This document shows, piece after piece, positions 1 to 6,752 of a stretch of DNA of 15,101 bases. This DNA comes from an uncultured Fretibacterium sp. (lineage in GTDB: Bacteria > Synergistota > Synergistia > Synergistales > Aminobacteriaceae). The position numbers were made by a program, and so were the translations under genes. The notes beneath the pieces were generated by a model that worked only from the letters and a program-made list of their open reading frames with translations, searched no databases and was not told the origin of the DNA. The stretch lies in assembly GCA_937892105.1 (NCBI GenBank), contig CALAUZ010000268.1:1-15101 (forward strand), given 5' to 3'. Within the stretch, counting starts at the first letter, position 1; each line of letters starts with the position of its first letter.

Positions 1-15
1 AAAGGAGGAAAAGTA

Positions 16-687
16 ATGCAAATATTGAAGGCAACGGACATAACGACCGGTAAGCTGACGGGCTTAATCTACAGTATTCCCGGAATGGGTAAAACGACAC
101 TGCTGGGGAAACTCCCCGGCCATACGTTAATAATAGACGTGGACAAAGGGACAAGCGTTCTGCGAGGCAATCCGAACGTGGACATAGTGAGGCTCTCAGA
201 AAACCTGCATGAGTTGCCTGAAATACTGAAAGAGCTTCAGTGCAAGTGTGAATACGACAACGTGTGCTTAGACTCACTGAGTGAACTTGAGCGCGGGCTT
301 TTAGCATATTACGGACGGACAGGGAAGTTAGACGGAGTGCCAGACATCGGGAGCTATCAGCGAGTGGACTACAAGATAATCGACTGGTGCAGGCAGTTTC
401 GAGCGTTGGCGTGTAATGTGTTTTTCACAGCCTGGGAGGCGCAGAAAGAGATCACTGCGCAAACCGGCGAAAAATACTCCCAGGCTCGTCCAATGTTGAG
501 GGAGAAGAACACGGACAATGTTTGCGGACTTTGTGATCTTGTTGGGCAGATAGTGATGAACCCCAAGGACGGAGAACGTTACGTACGTCTTGAGGGAACG
601 CAGTCTGCAATAGCAAAGGACAGAATATACAAGCGTCAATACTGTCTGCCTGAGGAGTTATTGAATGAGGAAGTGCAGAAGGTATGA
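16..687 (+). CDS. Sak4-like phage ATPase (AAA_24, RecA-fold)
   Basis: A 223-residue P-loop ATPase. Walker A is IPGMGKTT at residues 21-28, followed by an acidic strand LIIDVDKG (38-45) and a Walker B-like strand NVCLDSLSEL (82-91). This order and length match the phage nucleotide-binding AAA_24 family, which includes Sak4-type single-strand annealing ATPases. Such proteins act in the cytoplasm on single-stranded DNA, normally with an SSB; a DUF669 protein that could play that part lies about 1.7 kb downstream in the same gene row. The ATG at 16 follows AAAGGAGG with good spacing. The 3' end overlaps the next small gene by 23 bases, suggesting translational coupling. The family call is firm; Sak4 activity rather than a generic phage ATPase is inferred. 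Confidence 0.85.
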   Translation: MQILKATDITTGKLTGLIYSIPGMGKTTLLGKLPGHTLIIDVDKGTSVLRGNPNVDIVRLSENLHELPEILKELQCKCEYDNVCLDSLSELERGLLAYYGRTGKLDGVPDIGSYQRVDYKIIDWCRQFRALACNVFFTAWEAQKEITAQTGEKYSQARPMLREKNTDNVCGLCDLVGQIVMNPKDGERYVRLEGTQSAIAKDRIYKRQYCLPEELLNEEVQKV

Positions 688-841
688 ATGTGCGAATTGC
701 GGTTATGAGCGAGCACGCTGGCATATATACCTGACGGAGATACGAAGCTCTAAATGCGAGAAATGCTATGTGGAATACATGAACGGCTATATACATGTAA
801 GGGAGTTTCATCTGCATGAAGAAGGCCAGAAAAAACAGTAA
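665..841 (+). CDS. small zinc-ribbon-like protein, 58 residues
   Basis: A short reading frame starting MRKCRRYECANCGYERARWH and ending HEEGQKKQ. GAGGAG lies 7 bases before the ATG. It overlaps the ATPase gene by 23 bases and the next gene by 26 bases. Two cysteine pairs, CANC (residues 9-12) and CEKC (31-34), suggest one bound zinc ion. The protein is basic at the N-terminus and has no other recognisable domain. Function unknown; small zinc ribbons in phage early regions often bind nucleic acid or host proteins, but nothing here shows which. Good ribosome site, tight overlaps and paired cysteines make it likely real. Confidence 0.6.
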   Translation: MRKCRRYECANCGYERARWHIYLTEIRSSKCEKCYVEYMNGYIHVREFHLHEEGQKKQ

Positions 842-1145
842 GCAGGCGTATCGAGAATTGATGAAGGTGCTGAACTTTGCGAAGTCGCCTAGCCTACATC
901 CCAAGCCTGTAATTCAGCCTAAGCCAAAAGAGCCTCAAAGGTTTAAGGAGGGACAAGAATACAGGATACGAGCATTGAAATTGGGGAAAGCAGATAAAGG
1001 AGACCATTGGGAAGCAGAATGCCTTTTTCGTTATGAATGCAAAACCGGGATACATTACGTATTCCGCGAGGTACGAGGTGGCTGGATACGAACATACACG
1101 GACGCACAGCTAGTAGGCAAAGTTATAGAAGAGGTGAGGCTTTGA
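816..1145 (+). CDS. hypothetical phage protein, 109 residues
   Basis: Not recognised. The N-terminal 40 residues are basic and low complexity, with a proline/lysine segment (HPKPVIQPKPKEP, about residues 28-40). The remainder (about 43-109) looks like a small beta-rich domain: FKEGQEYRIRALKLGK, then alternating hydrophobic and charged stretches with ECLFRYECKTGIHYVFREV. AAGGGAG stands before the ATG. It overlaps the preceding small gene, and its TGA overlaps the TTG start of the next gene (TTGA), so it belongs to the same translationally coupled row. No catalytic motif, signal peptide or membrane segment is visible. Confidence 0.6.
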   Translation: MKKARKNSKQAYRELMKVLNFAKSPSLHPKPVIQPKPKEPQRFKEGQEYRIRALKLGKADKGDHWEAECLFRYECKTGIHYVFREVRGGWIRTYTDAQLVGKVIEEVRL

Positions 1146-1321
1146 AAACTGATTGCGTTTATTCCCCTATATGTCAAATGTGGATTAACCAAATAAGAGA
1201 TACCGGCGGCTTCTATATCCACAGGTGCAGAGATTGTAAACATTTCCTTGAACGTAGGGAGTTAGTCAAAAGCATTACAGGCTACTCTCAGATCGTGAAG
1301 AGTTTCTTGGAAGGAGCTTGA
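1142..1321 (+). CDS. small Cys-rich protein with TTG start
   Basis: A 59-residue protein. The frame is open further upstream, but the TTG at 1142 is preferred: it overlaps the TGA of the previous gene as TTGA and has GAGGTGAGG just before it. Cysteines at residues 5, 11, 29 and 32 (DCVYSPIC and HRCRDCKH) could bind zinc. The second half is helical and charged, ending QIVKSFLEGA. Function unknown; the metal site and the position among other small Cys-pair proteins are the only clues. Confidence 0.55.
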   Translation: MKTDCVYSPICQMWINQIRDTGGFYIHRCRDCKHFLERRELVKSITGYSQIVKSFLEGA

Positions 1322-1323
1322 AA

Positions 1324-1524
1324 ATGACCGGCCAAGTACTAGCGCAGAATATGAGCCGAATGTTTAGTGAACGCATGAGGCTTGGTATGACACGCAAGGA
1401 TACGGCGACAGCGGCAAAAGTATCTGAGCGAGCAATAAAGAAGTTCGAGGAGGGGATTTGCTACCCGACGAAAGGAACATACAACGAGCTAGCTAAAGTT
1501 TTTGGCTGGGAGGTCTGGGAATGA
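1324..1524 (+). CDS. Cro/XRE-like helix-turn-helix protein
   Basis: A 66-residue protein that is nearly all one HTH_3-type domain: LAQNMSRMFSERMRLGMTRKDTATAAKVSERAIKKFEEG followed by a C-terminal helix ending AKVFGWEVWE. The motif RLGMTRKDTATAAKVSERAI has the spacing of the first helices of XRE/Cro repressors. The ATG at 1324 is chosen over the in-frame TTG at 1318 because AAGGAG (1311-1316) is 7 bases before the ATG but only 1 base before the TTG. It ends ATGA, overlapping the next start. Probably a small DNA-binding regulator; no separate operator is visible next to it, and its target is unknown. Confidence 0.7.
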   Translation: MTGQVLAQNMSRMFSERMRLGMTRKDTATAAKVSERAIKKFEEGICYPTKGTYNELAKVFGWEVWE

Positions 1525-1778
1525 ATGGTCTATCATGGTGCACCCTATCAAGGGAACAGCTAGGAGAGAGAAGAATGATGGAAGTAATCCAGAGTGAAGA
1601 CCTGCGATACTGCCCCATTTGCTTGAAGTTAAACAGGCACGTAAAAGGGCGATTGCTCAAAACGAATCTAGGATATGGCGCAGACTGCCCACGATGCCCA
1701 AGAGCCACACATTTGCATGACAGCATTGAAGAGGAAATAGCAGAGTGGAATAGTAGATTGGAGTTTGATAATCAATGA
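1521..1778 (+). CDS. Lar-like restriction-alleviation family zinc protein
   Basis: An 85-residue protein with CPIC (residues 31-34), CPRC (56-59) and the tail DSIEEEIAEWNSR (68-79). The order CPxC, CxxC, then an acidic helix with A-W-N-x-R is typical of the Lar restriction-alleviation-like family found widely in phages. Family members are small zinc proteins; in the Rac prophage Lar modulates type I restriction, but most relatives are untested. Two starts are possible: 1521, giving an ATGA overlap with the HTH gene and preceded by GGGAGG; or 1575, preceded by AGGAG at 8 bases, giving 67 residues. The shorter form keeps the whole domain. I list the longer form because of the overlap. Confidence 0.65.
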   Translation: MNGLSWCTLSREQLGERRMMEVIQSEDLRYCPICLKLNRHVKGRLLKTNLGYGADCPRCPRATHLHDSIEEEIAEWNSRLEFDNQ

Positions 1779-2050
1779 GAGCAAAAACAATAGACCGTTT
1801 AGCTCTAACGCGAGAAAAGTTCGGGAGCAAGCTGAAGTATGGTGAAGAGTTCTTAGGCGCGGCTAAGGGCAATCCTAAAAGTGTCGGGGAACAGGTTATA
1901 GATGGGCTGGATAAGACTATAGAGGCTGATAGAACCATTCATCAGCATCGTGAAGGCTATAGCATTTGCCCGTCTTGTGAACAAGAAACACTCATTCATG
2001 AGGACGGCTGTATGCACTGCCGCTCTTGTGGATGGTCGGCTTGCGGTTAG
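1775..2050 (+). CDS. zinc-ribbon protein, 91 residues
   Basis: The N-terminal 60 residues are a charged helical region. The C-terminus is a clear zinc ribbon: CPSC at 65-68, then GCMHCRSCGWSACG (78-91), giving cysteines at 65, 68, 79, 82, 85 and 90. The arrangement resembles the C-terminal zinc ribbon of class II ribonucleotide reductases, which here seems to stand as a separate small protein. The ATG overlaps the TGA of the preceding gene (ATGA). The ribosome site is weak (GGAG about 11 bases upstream), consistent with coupling. Function unknown; no reductase domain is present. Confidence 0.6.
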   Translation: MRAKTIDRLALTREKFGSKLKYGEEFLGAAKGNPKSVGEQVIDGLDKTIEADRTIHQHREGYSICPSCEQETLIHEDGCMHCRSCGWSACG

Positions 2051-2062
2051 GAGGAGAAAAAC

Positions 2063-2260
2063 TTGATAGCTATAAATTCAGCCCTTGGAGTGCTCGTATT
2101 TCTTGTATGTTTTGCGCTGTTCGCGAATATCATGGTCAGTCTTCGAATGTACATACTCTACCATCGAAGCATAGATATTCTTGTATGTGCGCATGACTGG
2201 CTGGAAAAAGTACGTCTAAGGGAAGAGCAGGAAATCAAGGGACAAGAAGGAACAGATTAA
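2063..2260 (+). CDS. small single-pass membrane protein, TTG start
   Basis: A 65-residue protein starting at TTG, preceded by the strong site AGGAGGAGAAAAAC. Residues about 3-27 form a hydrophobic segment (LGVLVFLVCFALFANIMV), followed by a charged cytoplasmic-type helix ending VRLREEQEIKGQEG. It lies between small soluble zinc proteins and the replication genes. No holin partner or lysis gene is nearby, and the gene is in the early region, so a lysis role is not indicated. Function unknown. Confidence 0.5.
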   Translation: MIAINSALGVLVFLVCFALFANIMVSLRMYILYHRSIDILVCAHDWLEKVRLREEQEIKGQEGTD

Positions 2261-2390
2261 TCATCCAGACGACTAACCTAAACTTCAACTTAGGCAATTT
2301 AGAGAAGTATCTGATGCGGCGATGGGAAACTAACGGCTATTGAAAAAGCACAGTGGTACTTAAGCCGCGAAAATGAAAGGAGTAAAAGCA

Positions 2391-2858
2391 ATGATAGAGT
2401 GGAGATTTAACCCCGAGGACTACAACCCCAATCGTTTTGAGCTAGTGCCGCCCGGAGATTATCGAGTGCGGATCGAGAACGCGGAGGAGCAGACCTCTAA
2501 AAGCGGCTACCCGATGATAAAGATGACGCTGAAGGTGAGCGGTTACAACGGAAGTATCTGGGACTACATGGTGTTCATGAACGACAGCCCTGACCGTATC
2601 CGAATGACGAATGACAATCTAGGTCGAATATTTGACAGCTTCGGAATTCAGCCAGGCGACCTGAACCTAGAACACTGGAAGGGTAAGGTAGGAGCAGCAG
2701 CAATTAAGAATGAACCCGACAACAAAGGGAACATGCGAGCGTCAGTGAACTACTTTATCCAGCGAGAGAAACAGGACAGTCTGCCGATGTGGCAGGAGCA
2801 TAGGGCAGCGCAGGTGAACCCAGAAATGGTGAGTCCCGATGAACCGATTCCGTTCTAA
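2391..2858 (+). CDS. DUF669 single-stranded-DNA-binding-like protein
   Basis: A 155-residue protein starting MIEWRFNPEDYNPNRFE. PPGDYRVRIENAEEQTSKSG, IKMTLKVSGYNG and MTNDNLGRIFDSFGI are hallmark segments of DUF669, a phage family always found in recombination and replication modules. The extreme C-terminus, DEPIPF, is close to the acidic tip of bacterial SSB proteins (DDIPF), which recruits partner proteins. The ATG at 2391 is preferred over 2373 because AAAGGAG is 8 bases before it. Its end overlaps the helicase start by 20 bases. SSB-like action with the upstream Sak4-like ATPase and downstream helicase is inferred. Confidence 0.85.
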   Translation: MIEWRFNPEDYNPNRFELVPPGDYRVRIENAEEQTSKSGYPMIKMTLKVSGYNGSIWDYMVFMNDSPDRIRMTNDNLGRIFDSFGIQPGDLNLEHWKGKVGAAAIKNEPDNKGNMRASVNYFIQREKQDSLPMWQEHRAAQVNPEMVSPDEPIPF

Positions 2859-4611
2859 CGAGCAGTTAAGTTTTTTGCCGCAGCTGAAGCCGAAATATCA
2901 ACTCAGGCCGTATCAGGAAGAGTGCCTCGCGTCAATCCCCGACGCGGGGGCTTTTCTTATCTGTATGGCTACGGGACTCGGCAAGTGCTTCGCGCCCGGA
3001 ACGCCTATCTTAATGTATGACGGACATATAAAACCTGTAGAGCAAATTCAAGAAGGAGAACTTGTAATGGGAGCAGATAGTACCCCTCGCCGAGTAGTAG
3101 GACTAGCACATGGCAAGGAAGAGATGTTCAAAATAGTTCCTGTTAAAGGTGAGCCTTACGTTGTTAATGCTAGCCACATATTAAGCCTAAAAATTACTGG
3201 CATGAGCAATTATCGGCAGAAATACATTTTGGATAGCTTAGGGCAAAGATATACAGGAGGTGATCTTTGTAACATCTCTGTGCGTGAATACTTAAAATGC
3301 TCAAAAACCTTCAAACATGTAGCTAAAGGCTGGCGTACTGGAGTTGATTTCTCTAAGCAGAATGTAAAGATACCCCCTTATATATTGGGTTTATGGCTTG
3401 GTGATGGGAATAGCAGAGCCACAGCTATAACTACAATGGATCAAGAAGTTGTAGATGCTTTTACAGAGTATTGCGAGGCTAATTCCTTAATTATGCGTCC
3501 TGCATTATATCAGAGTTCAGGTAAAGCTATAACGTACCTCATAAAAGGTAAATATACTGGTTGGGGTTGTAATAAGCTAAAGACCGAACTTGAACGTTAT
3601 CAGCTTATGCAAAACAAACATATTCCTCATGAATACTTAATCAATGATTGGAGAACACGAATTGAATTGCTAGCAGGTCTTCTTGACGCTGATGGGTACA
3701 TTGTAGATGGTTGCGTATTTGAGATAGCAACTTCGAGTGTCGTAATGCGCGATGACATATTATTTCTAGCGCGTAGTCTTGGTTTTGCTGCATACAGTAC
3801 TGATAAGGTTGTCAAAGGGAAAACTTATTATCGCATTAACATATCAGGAGATACACACTTAATACCTACAAGGATTCCGCGCCGTCAAGCGAGTGTACGA
3901 AGTCAGAGAAAGAATGTTCTTCATACAGGGATAAATGTGGAATCTGTCGGTATTGGCGAGTATTTCGGTTTTGAACTTGAAGGAACTGACAAATTGTTCT
4001 TGTTAGGAGATTTTACAGTAGTTCATAACACTGTAACGTTTTCGCGTATTCCACGTAAAGGTCGAATGTTGATACTCTCGCACCGAGATGAGCTAGTGCA
4101 TCAGCCTGCGAAATACTTTGATTGCAGCTTTGGAGTAGAGCAGGGAGTAGAGACCTCACACGGTGAAGAAGTAGTGAGCGCGTCTGTACAGTCCCTAGTA
4201 CGTCGCTTGCATAAGTTCAAGGCTGATGATTTCGATATAGTAGTTTGTGATGAAGCGCATCACTCGCCTGCGCCAACATACAGAAAAATCTTTGACTACT
4301 TCAAGCCTAGATTGCTATTAGGCTTTACCGCGACCCCGAACCGAAATGATGGAGTAGGTCTGAAGGCGATATATCAGGACATAATCTTTGAACGCAATCT
4401 GAAGTGGGGTATAGAACACGGCTACCTAAGTAATATCCATTGTCTGCGAGTGGATATAGGCGTGGATCTGCGGCACGTAGCGCAACGCTTAGTGGACTAT
4501 GCGCCAGATGATTTGGAGCGAGCAATCAACATCGAGAGTGCGAACAAGGCGATAGCGGAAGCGTACAGGTTATATGCGAAGCCTCCAGTGCTGATATTTT
4601 GCGGTCAGTAG
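2839..4611 (+). CDS. SF2 DEAD/DEAH helicase, N-terminal part, with intein
   Basis: This frame holds the first RecA-like domain of a phage SF2 helicase. Residues 20-30 (YQLRPYQEECL) are the Q-motif-like start, MATGLGK (43-49) is Walker A, LILSHRDEL motif Ia, VVCDEAHH (468-475) motif II and GFTATPNR (496-503) motif III. Walker A is interrupted after its lysine by a 348-residue intein (50-397); splicing rejoins GLGK to T398, making GLGKT. The frame stops at 4609-4611 just after PPVLIFCGQ, where helicases continue into the second RecA domain. That domain is encoded one frame back from 4599. Spliced and joined, the protein would be about 555 residues, a normal length. A one-base deletion, a sequencing error, or an untested frameshift could explain the break. 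Confidence 0.88.
   Translation: MNRFRSNEQLSFLPQLKPKYQLRPYQEECLASIPDAGAFLICMATGLGKCFAPGTPILMYDGHIKPVEQIQEGELVMGADSTPRRVVGLAHGKEEMFKIVPVKGEPYVVNASHILSLKITGMSNYRQKYILDSLGQRYTGGDLCNISVREYLKCSKTFKHVAKGWRTGVDFSKQNVKIPPYILGLWLGDGNSRATAITTMDQEVVDAFTEYCEANSLIMRPALYQSSGKAITYLIKGKYTGWGCNKLKTELERYQLMQNKHIPHEYLINDWRTRIELLAGLLDADGYIVDGCVFEIATSSVVMRDDILFLARSLGFAAYSTDKVVKGKTYYRINISGDTHLIPTRIPRRQASVRSQRKNVLHTGINVESVGIGEYFGFELEGTDKLFLLGDFTVVHNTVTFSRIPRKGRMLILSHRDELVHQPAKYFDCSFGVEQGVETSHGEEVVSASVQSLVRRLHKFKADDFDIVVCDEAHHSPAPTYRKIFDYFKPRLLLGFTATPNRNDGVGLKAIYQDIIFERNLKWGIEHGYLSNIHCLRVDIGVDLRHVAQRLVDYAPDDLERAINIESANKAIAEAYRLYAKPPVLIFCGQ
2986..4029 (+). other. LAGLIDADG intein in the helicase Walker A motif
   Basis: A complete class 1 intein of 348 residues. 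It starts with Cys1 in block A (CFAPGTPILMYDG, then IQEGELVMGAD), has block B NASH at residues 61-64 (the His is kept; the usual Thr is Asn), and ends with block F (VGIGEYFGFELEG..LFLLGDF) and block G VVHN, followed by Thr as the first downstream extein residue. The endonuclease domain has two LAGLIDADG helices, ILGLWLGDG (133-141) and LAGLLDADG (229-237), both with the acidic residue, so homing activity looks intact. All splicing residues are present. The DNA is AT-richer than the flanking helicase exons (about 38% GC in a sampled 60-base line), consistent with separate acquisition. Confidence 0.95.
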
Positions 4612-5540
4612 CGCATGCGGAAGCGTTAGCGAGTCATATATCCGGAGCAGTAGCAGTACGAGGCGGCGAGGACAGGAGTGAAACGGTGCAGGCGTTCAGT
4701 GATGGGAAGATCCCCTGCTTGACGAATTGCATGGTATTCACGGAAGGGACAGACTTGCCAAACGTGCAGACGGTAATAATAGCGCGCCCCACAAAGAATG
4801 TGAGTCTATATTGTCAGATGACGGGTCGAGGAACGAGGTTATATCCCGGCAAGGAATATCTAACGCTGATAGATTGTGTAGGAGCATGTGATGAAGCCGA
4901 CCTATGCACCGCGCCTTCATTGCTCGGACTAGATATAGATAACGTACCCGCCTCTCAGCGCAAAAATCTTACCGGAGACCTGTTCGACTTACCGGAGCTG
5001 ATAACAGAGCTTGAGGATACGCCGGAAGCATGGATAAGGAACGTAGAACGTGTCGATTTATGGGCACGGCGTAATAGCTATGACATGCATGGAGTGAACT
5101 ATTTCCGGCTGCCAGATGGAAGTCTAGTACTGAGTGAACCGAAGCTGAAAATTCCAGCAGAGGACAGCTTAGGTCGAATAATGTGGGAAGGCCGTCCCGA
5201 ATCCGCGCAGAAAGTATTTGACGCAGTATATGAGGACTTGCAGAAGAATTATTCGCACAAGCGTCCATTGTGGGATTTGAATTTGACGCGCAGCTGGGGC
5301 GAAACACCTGCTACAGAAAAGCAGAAGGTGTTGATATGCAAGTATATTCCAAACTATGAAGTAGATGGCCTGACTAAATTTGAGGCAGCGCAAATTCTGA
5401 CTCGATGTATGGCGACCGGTTCGGCATATGAGCCGCCAACAGAAAAGCAGAAATATTTTCTGAGGCGGAACGGTTACGACGTTGAAGGTCTGAGCAAGTA
5501 TGACGCGATGAAACTAATAGGGAGGTTGAAGGCAGAATGA
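4599..5540 (+). CDS. SF2 helicase, C-terminal part (frameshifted continuation)
   Basis: This frame carries the second RecA domain: SVAHAEALASHI (motif IV region), FTEGTDLPNVQTVIIARPT (motif V) and YCQMTGRGTRLYPG (motif VI with its arginines). It continues in homology where the preceding frame stops. The TTG at 4599 is the first possible start, but no ribosome site precedes it, so independent translation is doubtful; it is best read as the rest of the helicase gene after a -1 frame change. The C-terminus has two tandem copies of a TEKQK motif (ATEKQKVLICKY and PTEKQKYFLRRN), each followed by a DGLTKFEAAQIL-type helix, a common tail of phage SF2 helicases. The TGA overlaps the next ATG (ATGA). 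Confidence 0.8.
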   Translation: MRSVAHAEALASHISGAVAVRGGEDRSETVQAFSDGKIPCLTNCMVFTEGTDLPNVQTVIIARPTKNVSLYCQMTGRGTRLYPGKEYLTLIDCVGACDEADLCTAPSLLGLDIDNVPASQRKNLTGDLFDLPELITELEDTPEAWIRNVERVDLWARRNSYDMHGVNYFRLPDGSLVLSEPKLKIPAEDSLGRIMWEGRPESAQKVFDAVYEDLQKNYSHKRPLWDLNLTRSWGETPATEKQKVLICKYIPNYEVDGLTKFEAAQILTRCMATGSAYEPPTEKQKYFLRRNGYDVEGLSKYDAMKLIGRLKAE

Positions 5541-6337
5541 CAGATACATTACAGGTATTTGACTACAAGGGATCAAGTATACGCACTGTGCTTATTGACG
5601 GTGAAGTGTGGCTTGTCGCTAAGGACGTTTGCGGTGTTCTTGGTATTCAGAATCACAAAGACGCTATTTTAGCTCTTGATGATGATGAAAAACGTGGGGT
5701 AGCTATTACCGACTCCATCGGCAGAGAGCAAATCACGAATGTCATCAACGAGCCGGGATTATACAAGCTCACATTCAAGAGTAGAAAGCCCGCCGCAAAG
5801 GAGTTCACTCGCTGGGTAACTCATGAAGTACTGCCACAGATCCGCAAGACTGGTTTCTACGTTGCGCCAGAAATCAAGGGAGCAGGAGATGAGCAAGAAC
5901 CTCTGAATATCCGCGTGCGTATAGCAGGAATCCTCCAGAGGTTAGCGTTACAGGTATCAGACGAGGCTATCCGAGACCACATCAACCGCAAGTCGTATAC
6001 GTATGCGACCGGCGAGACTTTACCAGACTCAGAGCCAAAGCCGAAAGTTGCTCCCGTCAAGCACAATCCTCGCCACTGGACAGCACAGCAGATAGGAGCG
6101 TATCTGAAATGGCCGCCTGACGCAGTAATGCACCGAGCGGAGAATCTAGGCCTCACGAAGAAGCCTATAAATGGTTACTGGGACGGAGAAAAGTGGTATT
6201 TCAGCAAGGAAGACCGCCAGAAATTCCTAGACCTAGTGAGAGCTAATATAGTGAAGATAGAAGGCGGCTATGAGTATTACGAGAACGGGTATAAACGCAT
6301 AAACTGGAGCTATGACCCAGATGCGGTGAGGATTTGA
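5537..6337 (+). CDS. Bro-N domain phage antirepressor-like protein
   Basis: A 266-residue protein. Residues about 4-115 form a Bro-N domain: VFDYKGSSIRTVLIDGEVWLVAKDVCGVLG, then LYKLTFKSRKPAAKEFTRWVTHEVLPQIRKTGFY, which is the classic signature. Bro-N proteins bind DNA and often act as antirepressors. The C-terminal part (about 175-266) has a second DNA-binding-like segment, WTAQQIGAYLKWPPDAVMHRAENLGL, followed by KWYFSKEDRQKFLDLV. It is not one of the common ANT or KilA-C tails as far as I can tell. The start overlaps the helicase stop as ATGA. Its place inside the replication row, rather than near a repressor, is unusual for an antirepressor. Confidence 0.85.
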   Translation: MTDTLQVFDYKGSSIRTVLIDGEVWLVAKDVCGVLGIQNHKDAILALDDDEKRGVAITDSIGREQITNVINEPGLYKLTFKSRKPAAKEFTRWVTHEVLPQIRKTGFYVAPEIKGAGDEQEPLNIRVRIAGILQRLALQVSDEAIRDHINRKSYTYATGETLPDSEPKPKVAPVKHNPRHWTAQQIGAYLKWPPDAVMHRAENLGLTKKPINGYWDGEKWYFSKEDRQKFLDLVRANIVKIEGGYEYYENGYKRINWSYDPDAVRI

Positions 6338-6392
6338 GTTTGAGGCCGAGTTATCCCGCCTGAGCAAGTACCTTAATGCGAACGGAATCCAT

Positions 6393-6752
6393 ATGCACAA
6401 GAATCACGCCCGTCGAACAGAACAGGGAGTGTACCTAGAAGGTGAACCGTTCGACTACGAAGTGCTATCCGGTGGGGTGCTGCACTGCTTTGACGCGAAA
6501 GAATGTGCAGGGCATAGATGGAGCTTAAATAATGCGAAGTTGAGCCAACTGAATAATTTGCTTGTGTGCCAGAAAAACGGAGCACAGGCATATTTTTTAG
6601 TGTGGTACAGGGATGAGAACGCCATAATCCGCTACGACGCAGAATTAATAAAGCAGAAGCTAGCGGACGGCGTGAAGAGTGTAACTCCAGAGGAGGGAGT
6701 CAAATGGGAGTGGACAGAATTGGTTACATCAAGGACAAGTACAGCGTCCTAG
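6393..6752 (+). CDS. RecU-like PD-(D/E)xK nuclease, start uncertain
   Basis: From ATG 6393 this gives 119 residues. EGEPFDYEVLSGGVLHCFDAKECAG has the D...(D/E)xK pattern of RecU-type Holliday junction resolvases, and LNNAKLSQLNNLLVCQKNGAQAYFLVWY matches the family's following helix and strand (HQ..L....G..AF.LV). The in-frame codons upstream of 6393 also look coding: FEFEAELSRLSKYLNANGIH (6333-6392) resembles the conserved RecU N-terminal helix. No ATG, GTG or TTG lies there, and ATG 6321 is cut off by TGA at 6327. The gene may therefore be damaged at its start, use CTG 6360, or carry a base error. It overlaps the primase gene by 49 bases. Confidence 0.65.
   Translation: MHKNHARRTEQGVYLEGEPFDYEVLSGGVLHCFDAKECAGHRWSLNNAKLSQLNNLLVCQKNGAQAYFLVWYRDENAIIRYDAELIKQKLADGVKSVTPEEGVKWEWTELVTSRTSTAS

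Noticed and set aside
2261..2372. Gap before the DUF669 gene checked for a gene or terminator
   Set aside because: Only a weak CCTAA/TTAGG inverted repeat and very short frames; nothing supportable.
4590..4612. Programmed -1 frameshifting to join the helicase halves
   Set aside because: No X-XXY-YYZ heptamer in the zero frame (codons ATA TTT TGC) and no clear downstream structure; a missing base is simpler.
6321..6337. Reading TGA 6327 as an amino acid (alternative code)
   Set aside because: Many other genes in the window end with TGA in good overlaps such as ATGA, so TGA is a normal stop here.
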